In this document: positions 27,198 to 36,507 of the stretch, in pieces | Position numbering within the stretch: the first letter of the stretch is position 1 | How the letters are laid out: each line of letters starts with the position of its first letter | Origin: Pedobacter sp. FW305-3-2-15-E-R2A2 | Lineage (GTDB): Bacteria; Bacteroidota; Bacteroidia; Sphingobacteriales; Sphingobacteriaceae | Assembly (NCBI RefSeq): GCF_038446955.1 | Contig: NZ_CP151803.1 | Coordinates: 1,054,001 to 1,118,000 of the forward strand | Reading direction: 5' to 3' | DNA: 64,000 nt | Notes under the pieces: model-generated | Database searches by the model: none | Told to the model about the DNA's origin: nothing | Seen by the model: the letters and a program-made list of their open reading frames with translations, nothing else | Made by a program: the position numbers and the translations under genes

Positions 27198-28049
27198 CTA
27201 AGCGATTATTTTTTCAATTGGCATCACTACGATCCCTTGTGCACCGGCAGCTTTCAGGCTATTGATCTTTTCCCAGAAGTCGTGCTCTGCAATAACAGAA
27301 TGAACGGCAACCCATTCTTCATCGAATAATGGTACTACGGTTGGGCTTTTCACTCCGGGCAACAGATCTACTACTTTTTTAAGATTGGTTTTTGCCACAT
27401 TCAGGACCACATATTTAGTCTCTTTGGCGCGTAAAACAGAAAGGATTCTTTGTAAGAGCTCCTGAACTTCCGGCAACAACTCTGAACCTTTACTTCCGAT
27501 CAGAACGGCTTCAGATTTCATCACTTCCGAAAAGGGTTTCAATCCATTGCTTTTTAAGGTTCCGCCGGTAGAAACGATGTCGCAAATGGCATCACTTAAT
27601 CCCAATCCCGGACCAATTTCTACAGAACCGGAGATCGTCCTGATGTCTGCATTGACATGATTTTCTTTGAGATATTTATCCAGAATTACCGGGTAAGAGG
27701 TGGCGATGGCTTTGCCTTCCAACTGAGCGATCTCTGTGATTCTGCTTTCATTAGGAATGGCGATCTTCAAGGTGCATTTTCCGAAGCCTAGTTTCTGAAG
27801 ATAGGTCACTTCAGCGCCAGCTTCTACAATGACATTTTCGCCTACAATACCCAGGTCGGCTATGCCATCCTGAACGTATTCCGGAATGTCATCATCTCTC
27901 AGAAAAAGAATCTCTAAAGGAAAATTGGTAACGGTGGATATAAGGGAGCTTTTGTAGTTCTCAAATGATAAACCACAATTTTTAAGAATCTCTACTGATT
28001 TTTCGTTTAGCCTGCCAGATTTCTGGATAGCAATTTTAAGTGTTTTCAA
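27198..28049 (-). CDS. hisG: ATP phosphoribosyltransferase (long form)
   Basis: This is the first enzyme and feedback point of histidine synthesis. It is 283 residues long and therefore the long form, with a C-terminal regulatory ACT-like domain (about 210-283). The opening LKIAIQKSGRLNEKS and the GAEVTYLQKLGFGKC region are typical. The start is a TTG at 28049: an in-frame TAA lies two codons upstream and no in-frame ATG is near, so a weak start codon is used on the first gene of the operon. Confidence 0.95.
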   Translation of the reverse strand: MKTLKIAIQKSGRLNEKSVEILKNCGLSFENYKSSLISTVTNFPLEILFLRDDDIPEYVQDGIADLGIVGENVIVEAGAEVTYLQKLGFGKCTLKIAIPNESRITEIAQLEGKAIATSYPVILDKYLKENHVNADIRTISGSVEIGPGLGLSDAICDIVSTGGTLKSNGLKPFSEVMKSEAVLIGSKGSELLPEVQELLQRILSVLRAKETKYVVLNVAKTNLKKVVDLLPGVKSPTVVPLFDEEWVAVHSVIAEHDFWEKINSLKAAGAQGIVVMPIEKIIA

Positions 28050-28130
28050 TTATGCTGTGTTGAAATTTGTTGATTATTGGACAAGAAGATAGTTCCGAAA
28101 CAAGTTTTGAAGTACAAAACATTACATATA

Positions 28131-28159
28131 CATCGCCGACAGGCGATGGTGCAAATGTA
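28131..28159 (-). promoter_or_regulatory. Histidine operon promoter box with palindrome at the predicted start site
   Basis: On the minus strand TACATTTG (plus-strand 28152-28159) fits TAnnTTTG. Just downstream, 28131-28148 is a perfect inverted repeat: CATCGCC, 4-base spacer, GGCGATG. It covers the predicted transcription start and could be an operator or a 5' stem. A -33 element is not clear. Confidence 0.5.
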
Positions 28160-28321
28160 AGTGATGGTTCAAAATTTGATTCATAATTCTATTTAAGTCC
28201 TTAATCAACAATGACTAGCATGCTGAGGAGCTGCAAATATATAGATACAATTTGCAAATCAAAATATATATGGCATTTTATTTGATTATATCGCTTCAAT
28301 AAATATAATTAACATCTAGTT

Positions 28322-29917
28322 TTGCAAAAAAATACCATCTTGAAAAAAGCGTTACTCTTATTGATCCCCTTTTGTTTACTGTTAAATGCCTGTTCCTGGT
28401 TTAAAGATACCCCTGAGGTAGGTCTAATTCTCTCAGAACATTTCGACAGAAAATTATATAAAGATTTTGACACTGCAGCCTATAATGTAGTGTTTAGGAA
28501 ACACTATGACTCTTTAAAAGGTAAATTATCCAATCCTAATACCATTAAAAAGTTCTATGTGAACCATAATTACGAACCCCGTTTGGTGACTCAGTATTTT
28601 CCGATCGGTGCTTTGGATACACTGGAAGCGTATATCGGAAAAAGTGAAGATCATGGTTTTAATCCGGATAACTTTCGCCGGAAGCAGCTGGATGCGGCCT
28701 TAAAAGAGCTTGCGGGCGATAAATTCAAAAAAATTGAAGAAGTATATCCTGTAATTGCTGATCTGGAGCTGAATGCTGCGGAAGCATTGATCAAGTATGA
28801 TAATTACATGAACTATGGGGTGGTCAACCCGCGGAAGCTCTTTTCCAGATATTATGTCCCGGTAAAACGCCCGGATAGTGCTAGTATGTCTGGTGTATTG
28901 GCCACCAAAGATCTGGGAAAGCTGCTGAAAGAGATTCAGCCTTCTTCGAAACAATACCTTGCACTTCAGCATAGATTGAATATCTTAAAAGCCGACGGTC
29001 ATGGTAAAAGTGATCAGGCAAAAACAATCATGGTCAACATGGAACGTTTGAGGTGGAAGTTACCCGAGATGGGAAAGGAATACGTGGAAGTAAATATTCC
29101 TGATTTTTCACTCACCTGGTTTAATCAGGAAGATACGGTAAGCCATATGAAAGTATGTGTAGGTGGGAAAAGAGAAGAGGGATATGCGGAGAAGATCGCA
29201 AGATATGCGAAGACGGGAAATCTGGATGATAAGCCTAAGAACCACGAAACACCGATTTTATATAGTAAATTGAACTCTATTCAGGTAAATCCGGTATGGA
29301 ATATTCCGGTGAGCATTGCCAGAAATGAAATCTATTGGATGGCACGTAAAGATCCTTACTACCTTTCCAATAGCAACATCAATGTTTATCGAAATGGAAA
29401 GCTCATTGGCGAACCTGATACCATTCAATGGAGCAATTATTCAAGAGAGAAGTTGCCCTATCAATTTAAACAAGGATCAGGAGATGGAAATGCTTTAGGG
29501 AAATTTAAATTCATCTTTGACAATGGATCCAGCATTTACCTGCACGATACCAATAATAAGAATGGATTTAACAAAGCCAACCGCGCGATTAGTCATGGTT
29601 GTGTACGTGTAGAAAAGCCATTGGAGTTTGCACAGAATCTGGTTCGCGACAAATATCAATACGATCAGCTGAGGATGGAAGTAAACCTTCCTCCCCTGGA
29701 TACGAACAGGATGAATGCTTATAGAAAGAAACTGGCTAAAAAAGCTGATACGGTAAATTTATTTAAATTAAAACCTACCTGGTTTGGAACAAAAAAGCCT
29801 GTGCCATTGATTATCAACTACATTACGGCATGGTCTCAAAATGGAAACATCCAATTCAGACCAGATGTATATGGTTTAGATGAAACTTTATGGCTGGCTA
29901 TGAAAAAATTCATGTAA
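28322..29917 (+). CDS. L,D-transpeptidase lipoprotein (YcbB/LdtD-like)
   Basis: The 531-residue product is an envelope enzyme that forms 3-3 peptidoglycan cross-links or attaches proteins to murein. It has a signal peptide with lipobox LNAC (Cys 24), a helical scaffold domain (about 60-240), and a YkuD domain (about 255-440) with HDTNNK and SHGCVRV; the catalytic Cys is at residue 427. No ATG is available. TTG at 28322 or TTG at 28340 must be used, and both keep the signal peptide. A TAnnTTTG-like sequence at 28317-28324 overlaps the first TTG, so that start or that promoter is doubtful. Confidence 0.88.
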   Translation: MQKNTILKKALLLLIPFCLLLNACSWFKDTPEVGLILSEHFDRKLYKDFDTAAYNVVFRKHYDSLKGKLSNPNTIKKFYVNHNYEPRLVTQYFPIGALDTLEAYIGKSEDHGFNPDNFRRKQLDAALKELAGDKFKKIEEVYPVIADLELNAAEALIKYDNYMNYGVVNPRKLFSRYYVPVKRPDSASMSGVLATKDLGKLLKEIQPSSKQYLALQHRLNILKADGHGKSDQAKTIMVNMERLRWKLPEMGKEYVEVNIPDFSLTWFNQEDTVSHMKVCVGGKREEGYAEKIARYAKTGNLDDKPKNHETPILYSKLNSIQVNPVWNIPVSIARNEIYWMARKDPYYLSNSNINVYRNGKLIGEPDTIQWSNYSREKLPYQFKQGSGDGNALGKFKFIFDNGSSIYLHDTNNKNGFNKANRAISHGCVRVEKPLEFAQNLVRDKYQYDQLRMEVNLPPLDTNRMNAYRKKLAKKADTVNLFKLKPTWFGTKKPVPLIINYITAWSQNGNIQFRPDVYGLDETLWLAMKKFM

Positions 29918-29938
29918 AAGTTCTACCTTTGGTTTTTA

Positions 29939-31984
29939 ATGAATTTCCTATACCCAGGTTTTCTTTTTGCACTGCTGGCAATAGCCATTCCTATTGCAAT
30001 TCACTTATTTAATTTCAGGAAATTCAAGAAGGTATATTTTAGTAATGTACAATTCTTAAAGGAAGCCAAAGAACAGAACTCCTCCAGGGAAAAGCTAAAA
30101 CATTTACTGGTTCTGATCAGCAGGATTTTTGCAGTCGTATTTTTGGTCTTTGCCTTTGCACGACCTTTTATTCCATTGTCAGCTACAGGAGAGCCGGGAA
30201 GAAGAAACCTGATTAGCATCTATATCGACAACTCCTATAGCATGGAGACGGTAAACAAGGAGGGGAATTTACTGGATGAAGCGAAAAGGAAGGCCAAAGA
30301 AATTGCGGCGGCTTATCAGCTGAATGATCAGTTCCAGCTCCTGACCAACGATTTTGAAGGGAAACATCAACGGGCAGTCAACAAAGAGGAGTTTATACAA
30401 TTACTGGAGGAGTTGAAGATCTCGCCTGCAAGCAGAAGTCTGCAGCAGGTCGTCAACAGGCTGCAGCGGGAAAGCGGGGCGAACAGAAATCAGATCGCCT
30501 ATTTGTTGTCCGATTTTCAGAAGAGCTTTGTAGGCATTCAGCCGATTGAGTCGGATAAAGACATCCGTTACTCACTGATTAAATTAAACGCGAATAGCCT
30601 TCCAAATATTTCTGTGGACAGCGTATGGAGCTTATCGCCTGTCCATCAGCCGAATCAGGCAGAGCAGTTCGTGGTTCAGCTTCACAACTACGGGGAAGAG
30701 GATGCTGCAGATATTCCTATAAAATTAACGATTAACCAGCAACAGAAGGCCATCAGCAATACAAAAGTCTCTGCCGGTAAATCAGTAAAAGACACTTTAT
30801 CCTTTAGCGGATTACAAAAGGGATGGCAAAAAGGACTGCTTACAATTAAGGACTTTCCACTTACTTTTGATGATGCGCTGAATTTTAGTTTCCAGGTGAA
30901 CACGGAAATGAACGTATTGAACATTAGTGGAGATCCTTCACAAAAATTCATTAAATCGCTGTTTGCTGCTGATCCTTATTTCAAGCTTAGCGAAATGCCG
31001 GAAGCCAATATCAAATATTCCAGCTTTTCTGATTACAGTTTGATTGTACTTAGCGGATTAAAACAACCGTCTTCCGGACTGGCTCAGCAATTGAAAAACT
31101 ACGTGAAAAACGGCGGATCAGTAGTCATCTTCCCGGACCTCGATGCCAATGGTGCGATATATACCCCATTTCTAACCGCTTTATCTTTACCGGCGGTAAA
31201 ACAACTCAATTCCGGACCAGCCATTACGAGTAGCATTGAATTGAAAGATCCTGTTTTCAAAGATGTATTTGATCAGGTGCCTTCCAATATGGATCTTCCG
31301 GTGGTGACCCGTTATTTCAGTTATCTGGAAAAGAATGCCGGAGGAAAACAAGGCATTCTACAATTGCCTTTGGGTCAGTTTCTTTTCGCAAGATATCCTT
31401 CCGGAGCGGGATCCATGTATTTGTCGGCCAGCTCACTGGATCCCAAAGACGGGAACCTGTCCAGACATCCGGTATTTGTACCAATGATGTTTAAAATTGC
31501 TTTCTCAAGCCTCAAGGAACAGCCTTTGTATTATACTTCAGGAGAAAGTGACCTGCTGGAACATCAGAAGATTTCTTTAGGAGCGAATCAATCCTTAACC
31601 TTAAAATCTGATGGGGTAGAAGTCATCCCTGAAGTCAGACAAATACCTGGGAAAACGCTATTGTACGTTGCCGATCAGATCCGGAAGTCCGGTTTCTACG
31701 ATTTAAAGAAAGCAGATTCTGTATTGGCAGTCGTGGCCTTCAACGACAACAGGAAAGAATCTGATATGCATTATGCCACAGATCAAAACCTGACCGATTT
31801 ATTCGGCAAACAAAAGATTGCGCTTTACAATTCTCAGAAAGATGCTTTGTCCTTAAATATCCAGGCAAAAAATAACAGCATAGAGTTATGGAAACTTTGC
31901 CTAATTTTGGCTGTTGTTTTTTTAGCCATTGAAATACTATTGATCCGATTTTTTAATAAAACAAAAAACATACAAACACCATGA
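29939..31984 (+). CDS. BatA-like membrane protein with vWA domain
   Basis: The 681-residue protein opens with a BatA N-terminal region: two membrane helices (about 5-25 and 55-78) around a basic loop. A von Willebrand A domain follows, starting at about 90 with an intact metal site DNSYSM (DxSxS). A long periplasmic beta-rich part and a last membrane helix near 650-672 complete it. Bacteroidota carry many such paralogues of the Bat aerotolerance proteins; what they do is unclear. Its stop overlaps the next start by 4 bases, so it is translationally coupled to the dihydroorotase-like gene. Confidence 0.82.
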   Translation: MNFLYPGFLFALLAIAIPIAIHLFNFRKFKKVYFSNVQFLKEAKEQNSSREKLKHLLVLISRIFAVVFLVFAFARPFIPLSATGEPGRRNLISIYIDNSYSMETVNKEGNLLDEAKRKAKEIAAAYQLNDQFQLLTNDFEGKHQRAVNKEEFIQLLEELKISPASRSLQQVVNRLQRESGANRNQIAYLLSDFQKSFVGIQPIESDKDIRYSLIKLNANSLPNISVDSVWSLSPVHQPNQAEQFVVQLHNYGEEDAADIPIKLTINQQQKAISNTKVSAGKSVKDTLSFSGLQKGWQKGLLTIKDFPLTFDDALNFSFQVNTEMNVLNISGDPSQKFIKSLFAADPYFKLSEMPEANIKYSSFSDYSLIVLSGLKQPSSGLAQQLKNYVKNGGSVVIFPDLDANGAIYTPFLTALSLPAVKQLNSGPAITSSIELKDPVFKDVFDQVPSNMDLPVVTRYFSYLEKNAGGKQGILQLPLGQFLFARYPSGAGSMYLSASSLDPKDGNLSRHPVFVPMMFKIAFSSLKEQPLYYTSGESDLLEHQKISLGANQSLTLKSDGVEVIPEVRQIPGKTLLYVADQIRKSGFYDLKKADSVLAVVAFNDNRKESDMHYATDQNLTDLFGKQKIALYNSQKDALSLNIQAKNNSIELWKLCLILAVVFLAIEILLIRFFNKTKNIQTP

Positions 31985-33243
31985 ATCTTCTCATCACTGG
32001 CGTAACTATTGCCGACCCAAACAGCCAGTTCAATCAAAAAACTTGTGATGTACGTGTAGAACAGGGCAAGATTACTGCTATTGGGAATAACCTGAACCCT
32101 GCAAACAAGGAAGAAGTTTTTGATGGAACCGGTGCAATCTTATCTCCGGGATTCTTCGACCTGAACTGCTCCATTGGGGATCCGGGTTTTGAAACCAAGG
32201 AAGATATAGAAACGGCAACCAAAGCTGCTATGTCCGGAGGTTTTACCGGCCTGGCCGTTTTACCGCATACCAAACCAGTGGTTCATTCTAAGGGAGAGGT
32301 GGCCTATATCATCAATAAAGCAAAGGGAAACCTGGTAGATGTATTGCCTGTAGGGGCAGTAAGTCATGACCTGGAAGGTAAAGAACTGGCAGAAATGTAC
32401 GACATGCAGCAATCCGGAGCTGTTGCTTTCTCTGATGGCAGCAAGCCGATTACAGACGATGGTTTCATGAGCCGTGCATTGCAATATGTAAAAGGCTTCA
32501 ATGGCCTGATGATGGTGCATCCTGAAAATAAATCCATAGCCGGAAAATCGCAGATCAATGAAAGTAAGACCAGTGTATTACTGGGCATGAAGGGGGTTCC
32601 TGCATTGGCGGAAGAAATGCACATCAGCAGAGATATTTTTCTGGCAACTTATCATGATGCGCCGCTACACATCAGCAACATTACTACTGCAGGATCAGTG
32701 GCATTGATCAAAAGAGCAAAAAAGGATGGAGTAAAGATCAGCTGTGATGTCGCTGCACATTACCTGGTGTTTACAGAAGAATTGTTGAACGATTTCGACA
32801 GCAACTATAAAGTGAAACCTCCTTTGCGCGGTAAGTCTGATACAAAAGCATTGTTAAATGGTTTAAAAGACGGAACTATTGATGCGGTATGCTCACAACA
32901 CCGTCCACAGGAGATCGAATTTAAAGCGGTAGAATTTGAAATCGCTTCTTATGGCATCATCGCCCTGCAAACGGTTTTACCTTTACTGATCAAAGCCGGC
33001 CTGGATGCGACTCAGATTGCAGAGAAACTTTCCATCAATCCCCGCAAATTATTAAACCTTCCTGTCCCTGTGATTGCAGAAAATGAAACGGCCAATTTTA
33101 CGGTTTATCATCCGGCAAAGGAATGGGAATACAATAGCACTAACAATCAATCAAAATCGGCAAATTCACCGCTTTTGAATAAAAAATTAACCGGTAAAGT
33201 TCAACTGGTATATAACAACAAACAATTACAAGCATATGGATAA
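31981..33243 (+). CDS. Dihydroorotase-like protein lacking metal ligands (probably non-catalytic)
   Basis: The 420-residue product has the amidohydrolase fold and the PyrC-type layout: GAILSPGFFDL, GGFTGLAVLPHT, and the KVKPPLRG motif near 282. The hallmark HxH metal motif is replaced by N-C-S (62-64, in FDLNCSIGDPG). The usual TDHAPH, with the catalytic Asp, reads CSQHRPQ. The His residues in HISN and AAHYL remain. It should therefore not hydrolyse dihydroorotate. Non-catalytic PyrC-prime proteins are known to stabilise aspartate carbamoyltransferase. No pyrB is in the window, so that role is inferred. Confidence 0.85.
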   Translation: MNLLITGVTIADPNSQFNQKTCDVRVEQGKITAIGNNLNPANKEEVFDGTGAILSPGFFDLNCSIGDPGFETKEDIETATKAAMSGGFTGLAVLPHTKPVVHSKGEVAYIINKAKGNLVDVLPVGAVSHDLEGKELAEMYDMQQSGAVAFSDGSKPITDDGFMSRALQYVKGFNGLMMVHPENKSIAGKSQINESKTSVLLGMKGVPALAEEMHISRDIFLATYHDAPLHISNITTAGSVALIKRAKKDGVKISCDVAAHYLVFTEELLNDFDSNYKVKPPLRGKSDTKALLNGLKDGTIDAVCSQHRPQEIEFKAVEFEIASYGIIALQTVLPLLIKAGLDATQIAEKLSINPRKLLNLPVPVIAENETANFTVYHPAKEWEYNSTNNQSKSANSPLLNKKLTGKVQLVYNNKQLQAYG

Positions 33244-33907
33244 TCATGTAAGAACAGCGCTAATTGCGTCGTTAGATAAATTTGCTGCGGTATCTGGAAA
33301 AGATTCCATCAAATTAGAAGAAGGGTTGATCGAAGTATTTAGTAAGGATCTTGGCTTCCTTGAAAAAGTGGAGGAATTCGATGAGGTGTTTAACGACTAT
33401 CCGGCTTTTGAGGAATTAAGAGAAGTTTTCTTTGACTTGCTGATGATCAATTTCTTCGCCAATGACGTGAAGAAACTGGAAGAAGATTACCTGGAATCGG
33501 ATGAATGGGCAGATATTGAAGAGGAGACGATCGAAAGAGGTACAGAGCTTTTAAACCTGTTGTTGTACATCAACGAATGTCATGATGAGCGCATTAAGCC
33601 AGAGCTGGGCGACTTCCTGAAGGAATTTTTATTGGTAGAAGAAGATGAGTTCCAGGATGAATTCCATATCTATGAAGACCTGATCAGCAACCAGAACCTG
33701 GTAGAAAGCAGCATCGAAGACATCTGTAGTCATGTTGGAATGATCGAAATAGGAGAAGAAATGGAAGATTTATTTATTCCTTTCATGGCCTTCTTCCATC
33801 AGCCAAAAGAGAGCGAGCAGGTGATTATCGATTTGCAGGAATTTAGCCCGAACAAAGAGTTTGATGTTGCAGTTTATACGTTAATTGCTAATTTTAACAA
33901 AAACTAA
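33236..33907 (+). CDS. Conserved acidic protein of unknown function
   Basis: This 223-residue, very acidic, mostly helical protein has no signal peptide or membrane segment. Its start overlaps the previous gene by 8 bases and codon use matches its neighbours, so it is a real gene. I recognise no family. Glu/Asp-rich helices (for example DVKKLEEDYLESDEWADIEE near 80) suggest protein binding. Confidence 0.65.
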   Translation: MDNHVRTALIASLDKFAAVSGKDSIKLEEGLIEVFSKDLGFLEKVEEFDEVFNDYPAFEELREVFFDLLMINFFANDVKKLEEDYLESDEWADIEEETIERGTELLNLLLYINECHDERIKPELGDFLKEFLLVEEDEFQDEFHIYEDLISNQNLVESSIEDICSHVGMIEIGEEMEDLFIPFMAFFHQPKESEQVIIDLQEFSPNKEFDVAVYTLIANFNKN

Positions 33908-33929
33908 CCATTCATCAATTCAAAAGAAC

Positions 33930-34493
33930 ATGAAAGAAACAGCGACTCTTAACCAGCTATCAGCAAAAAATGGTGTCATTATCGCCATTGTGATTGTGGT
34001 ACTTTCCTTAGTCACTCATTTTATCAACCCATTAATGCCTTATACGAACTTCTGGTTCCAGATCGGGATGTTTGTGCTTTGTATCGGCCTGCTAGTGTAT
34101 TCTGGCAAGTCTGTCAGGACTGAATTGGGAGGGTACTGGAGTTTTGGTGATGCTTTCAAATCATTTCTGATCATTGCGCTTATTCTTACGGCAGCGACTA
34201 CACTTTATAACATTTTGTTAATGACTGTTATAGATCCGGGACTTTCGGCCAAAGCTGCATCAGCAATGGAGGAAAGTCAGCGAGCGATGATGAGCAAAAT
34301 GGGAATGTCTGATGAACAGGTCGATGAGGCATTGGCAAAAGCAGGAAGTATGGAAGAGAAGCTAAGGATTACGCCTAAAAATATCATCACCAGCTTTGGT
34401 GTAGGTTTGGCAATTTATAGTGTAATTGCCCTGATCCTTGCTGCTATTCTTAAAAGAAATCCTCCTCTTTTTAAAACAGGAGTTGAAGAGTAA
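33930..34493 (+). CDS. DUF4199 membrane protein
   Basis: This 187-residue inner-membrane protein probably starts at ATG 33930; the upstream in-frame ATG at 33885 lies within the preceding gene. Four hydrophobic helices are visible: two in 14-65, one near 80-105 and one near 150-175, with a Met/Glu-rich loop between the third and fourth. The pattern fits DUF4199, a family seen just upstream of GT2 glycosyltransferases in Bacteroidota. Function unknown. Confidence 0.78.
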   Translation: MKETATLNQLSAKNGVIIAIVIVVLSLVTHFINPLMPYTNFWFQIGMFVLCIGLLVYSGKSVRTELGGYWSFGDAFKSFLIIALILTAATTLYNILLMTVIDPGLSAKAASAMEESQRAMMSKMGMSDEQVDEALAKAGSMEEKLRITPKNIITSFGVGLAIYSVIALILAAILKRNPPLFKTGVEE

Positions 34494-34511
34494 TTCTAAT
34501 ACAATAATATT

Positions 34512-34565
34512 GCAGCGTGCAGTTTTATCATTTTATTTGATGAAATTTGCACGTTGCTTTTTTTT
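34512..34565 (+). terminator. Rho-independent terminator after DUF4199
   Basis: A long hairpin with GCAGCGTGCA pairing to TGCACGTTGC, extended inward by an A/T stem, is followed by T8 (34558-34565). It separates the BatA-DUF4199 operon from the glycosyltransferase operon. Confidence 0.85.
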
Positions 34566-34581
34566 AGCACGTTATTAAGTC

Positions 34582-35535
34582 ATGGATATTTCTATTGTAG
34601 TTCCTTTATATAATGAAGACGAGTCTCTTCCTGAGCTGACTTCCTGGATTGCCAAGGTAATGGCAGAAAATAACTTTTCTTATGAAATCCTGTTTGTCGA
34701 TGATGGAAGTACCGATAATTCATGGTCTGTAATTGAGGATTTGAAAACTCAGTTCGATGCGGTAAAAGGGATTAAATTCAGAAGGAATTACGGCAAATCA
34801 GCTGCCCTGAATGTTGCTTTCGAAGCAGCACAGGGAGATGTAGTGATCACCATGGATGCAGATTTACAGGACAGCCCGGATGAAATTCCGGAGTTGTTCC
34901 GCAGAATTAAGGAAGAGAAGCTGGACATCATCTCCGGATGGAAAAAGAAACGCTACGATCCGATCACGAAGACCATTCCTACTAAATTATTCAATGCAGC
35001 CACAAGAAAGATGTCGGGAATTCAACTGAACGATTTCAATTGCGGGCTAAAAGCATACCGTCATGACGTGGTGAAAACCATTGAAGTGTACGGGGAAATG
35101 CACCGTTATATTCCTGTAATTGCCAAATGGGCCGGTTTCAAAAAAATCGGTGAGCAGGTGGTAGAACACAGGGCCAGAAAATACGGGGTGACTAAATTCG
35201 GACTCAGCCGTTTTATCAATGGTTTCCTGGATTTGTTATCAATCTTCTTTGTTGGCAAGTTTGGGAAAAGACCCATGCACTTTTTTGGTTCGTTGGGTGT
35301 ATTGAGCTTCCTGCTTGGAACTTTTATGGCTTTATGGCTGATTGGAGAGAAACTCTACCATATTGCCATGCTGATCCCATATAAAAGAGATGTGACCGAC
35401 CAGCCCTTATTTTATATTGCATTAGTGGCCATTATACTGGGATCACAACTTTTCCTTACCGGATTTGTAGCGGAACTCGTGACACGTAATGCACCCGAAA
35501 GAAATGCTTATCTGATAGAAAAGGAGATCTCTTAA
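34582..35535 (+). CDS. GT2 glycosyltransferase, DPM1/GtrB type
   Basis: The 317-residue product has a GT-A domain (about 1-230) with SIVVPLYNEDESLPEL, FVDDGSTD and the metal-binding MDADLQDSPDEIPEL. Two C-terminal membrane helices follow (about 235-257 and 272-300). This layout matches polyprenyl-phosphate sugar transferases (DPM1, GtrB, ArnC), which load a sugar on a lipid carrier at the inner membrane. Substrate unknown. It heads a run of overlapping genes down to hscB. Confidence 0.9.
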   Translation: MDISIVVPLYNEDESLPELTSWIAKVMAENNFSYEILFVDDGSTDNSWSVIEDLKTQFDAVKGIKFRRNYGKSAALNVAFEAAQGDVVITMDADLQDSPDEIPELFRRIKEEKLDIISGWKKKRYDPITKTIPTKLFNAATRKMSGIQLNDFNCGLKAYRHDVVKTIEVYGEMHRYIPVIAKWAGFKKIGEQVVEHRARKYGVTKFGLSRFINGFLDLLSIFFVGKFGKRPMHFFGSLGVLSFLLGTFMALWLIGEKLYHIAMLIPYKRDVTDQPLFYIALVAIILGSQLFLTGFVAELVTRNAPERNAYLIEKEIS

Positions 35536-35538
35536 TTC

Positions 35539-36507
35539 ATGTTTTTCTCTATAATTATACCACTTTATAACCGCCCTCAGGAAATAGATGAGTTACTGAA
35601 AACATTAACCCATCAGAGCTATACACAGTTTGAGGTGCTGGTCATCGAAGATGGGTCTACCAATGATGCAAAGGCGATTGTACAGAAATATGAACAATTA
35701 CTGGATGTGAAATATTTCTTTAAGCCCAATGAAGGACAAGGCTTTGCCAGAAATTATGGCTTTGAAAGGGCTAAAGGTGACTATTTCGTTATTTTTGACT
35801 CCGACTGCCTGATTCCGGAAGATTACCTGGAGCTTGTCAAGAACTACCTGTTTGAGCATCACCTGGATGCTTACGGCGGTCCGGATGCGGCACATGAGAC
35901 TTTTACTCCTGTACAAAAAGCCATCAGCTATGCCATGACCTCCCCGTTTACCACCGGAGGAATCAGAGGCAATAAAAAACACATCGGGCAATTCCATCCC
36001 CGAAGCTTCAATATGGGGGTGTCCCGCGAAGTTTATGAAAAAGTCGGTGGATTTATCCTCACCCGTTTAGGGGAGGATATTGAATATAGCATCAGGATTC
36101 ACGAGAATGGATTTAAAATTGGTTTAATTCCTGCAGCTAAAGTTTTTCACAAAAGAAGGACGAGTTTTAGTCAGTTTTATAAACAACTGCACTTTTTCGG
36201 AAGAGCAAGGATCAATATTTACAAACATTTTCCTTCCGAGTTGAAATTAGTACATTTTTTTCCGGCAGCATTCAGCTGTTTTGTCTTATTTAGTGTATTA
36301 ATGAACATCTTATGGCCAACTTTGGCTTATATCTGTGATTTTATATTATTGGTATACTTTGTGATGATCTTTTTTCATTCCTGGCAAGTCAATAAGTCAG
36401 TAAAGGTTGCTTTTTTTAGTATAATTGCATCGTTTATTCAACTAACCGCTTATGGGTTAGGGTTTATGCAAGATTTTTTTAAGCGTGTAGTATTTAAACA
36501 ACAATGA
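35539..36507 (+). CDS. GT2 family glycosyltransferase, membrane-anchored
   Basis: The 322-residue product has the GT-A opening FSIIIPLYNRPQEIDEL, a DSD motif (FDSDCLIP), an acceptor-base region GEDIEYS, and C-terminal hydrophobic segments (about 232-305). It is a processive- or mannosyl-type GT2 of unknown acceptor. Only 3 bases separate it from the first GT2, so both likely act in one glycan or glycolipid pathway. Confidence 0.87.
   Translation: MFFSIIIPLYNRPQEIDELLKTLTHQSYTQFEVLVIEDGSTNDAKAIVQKYEQLLDVKYFFKPNEGQGFARNYGFERAKGDYFVIFDSDCLIPEDYLELVKNYLFEHHLDAYGGPDAAHETFTPVQKAISYAMTSPFTTGGIRGNKKHIGQFHPRSFNMGVSREVYEKVGGFILTRLGEDIEYSIRIHENGFKIGLIPAAKVFHKRRTSFSQFYKQLHFFGRARINIYKHFPSELKLVHFFPAAFSCFVLFSVLMNILWPTLAYICDFILLVYFVMIFFHSWQVNKSVKVAFFSIIASFIQLTAYGLGFMQDFFKRVVFKQQ

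Noticed and set aside
28050-28148. Classical histidine attenuator leader peptide
   Set aside because: The small leader ORF has one His codon and no terminator/antiterminator pair is visible.
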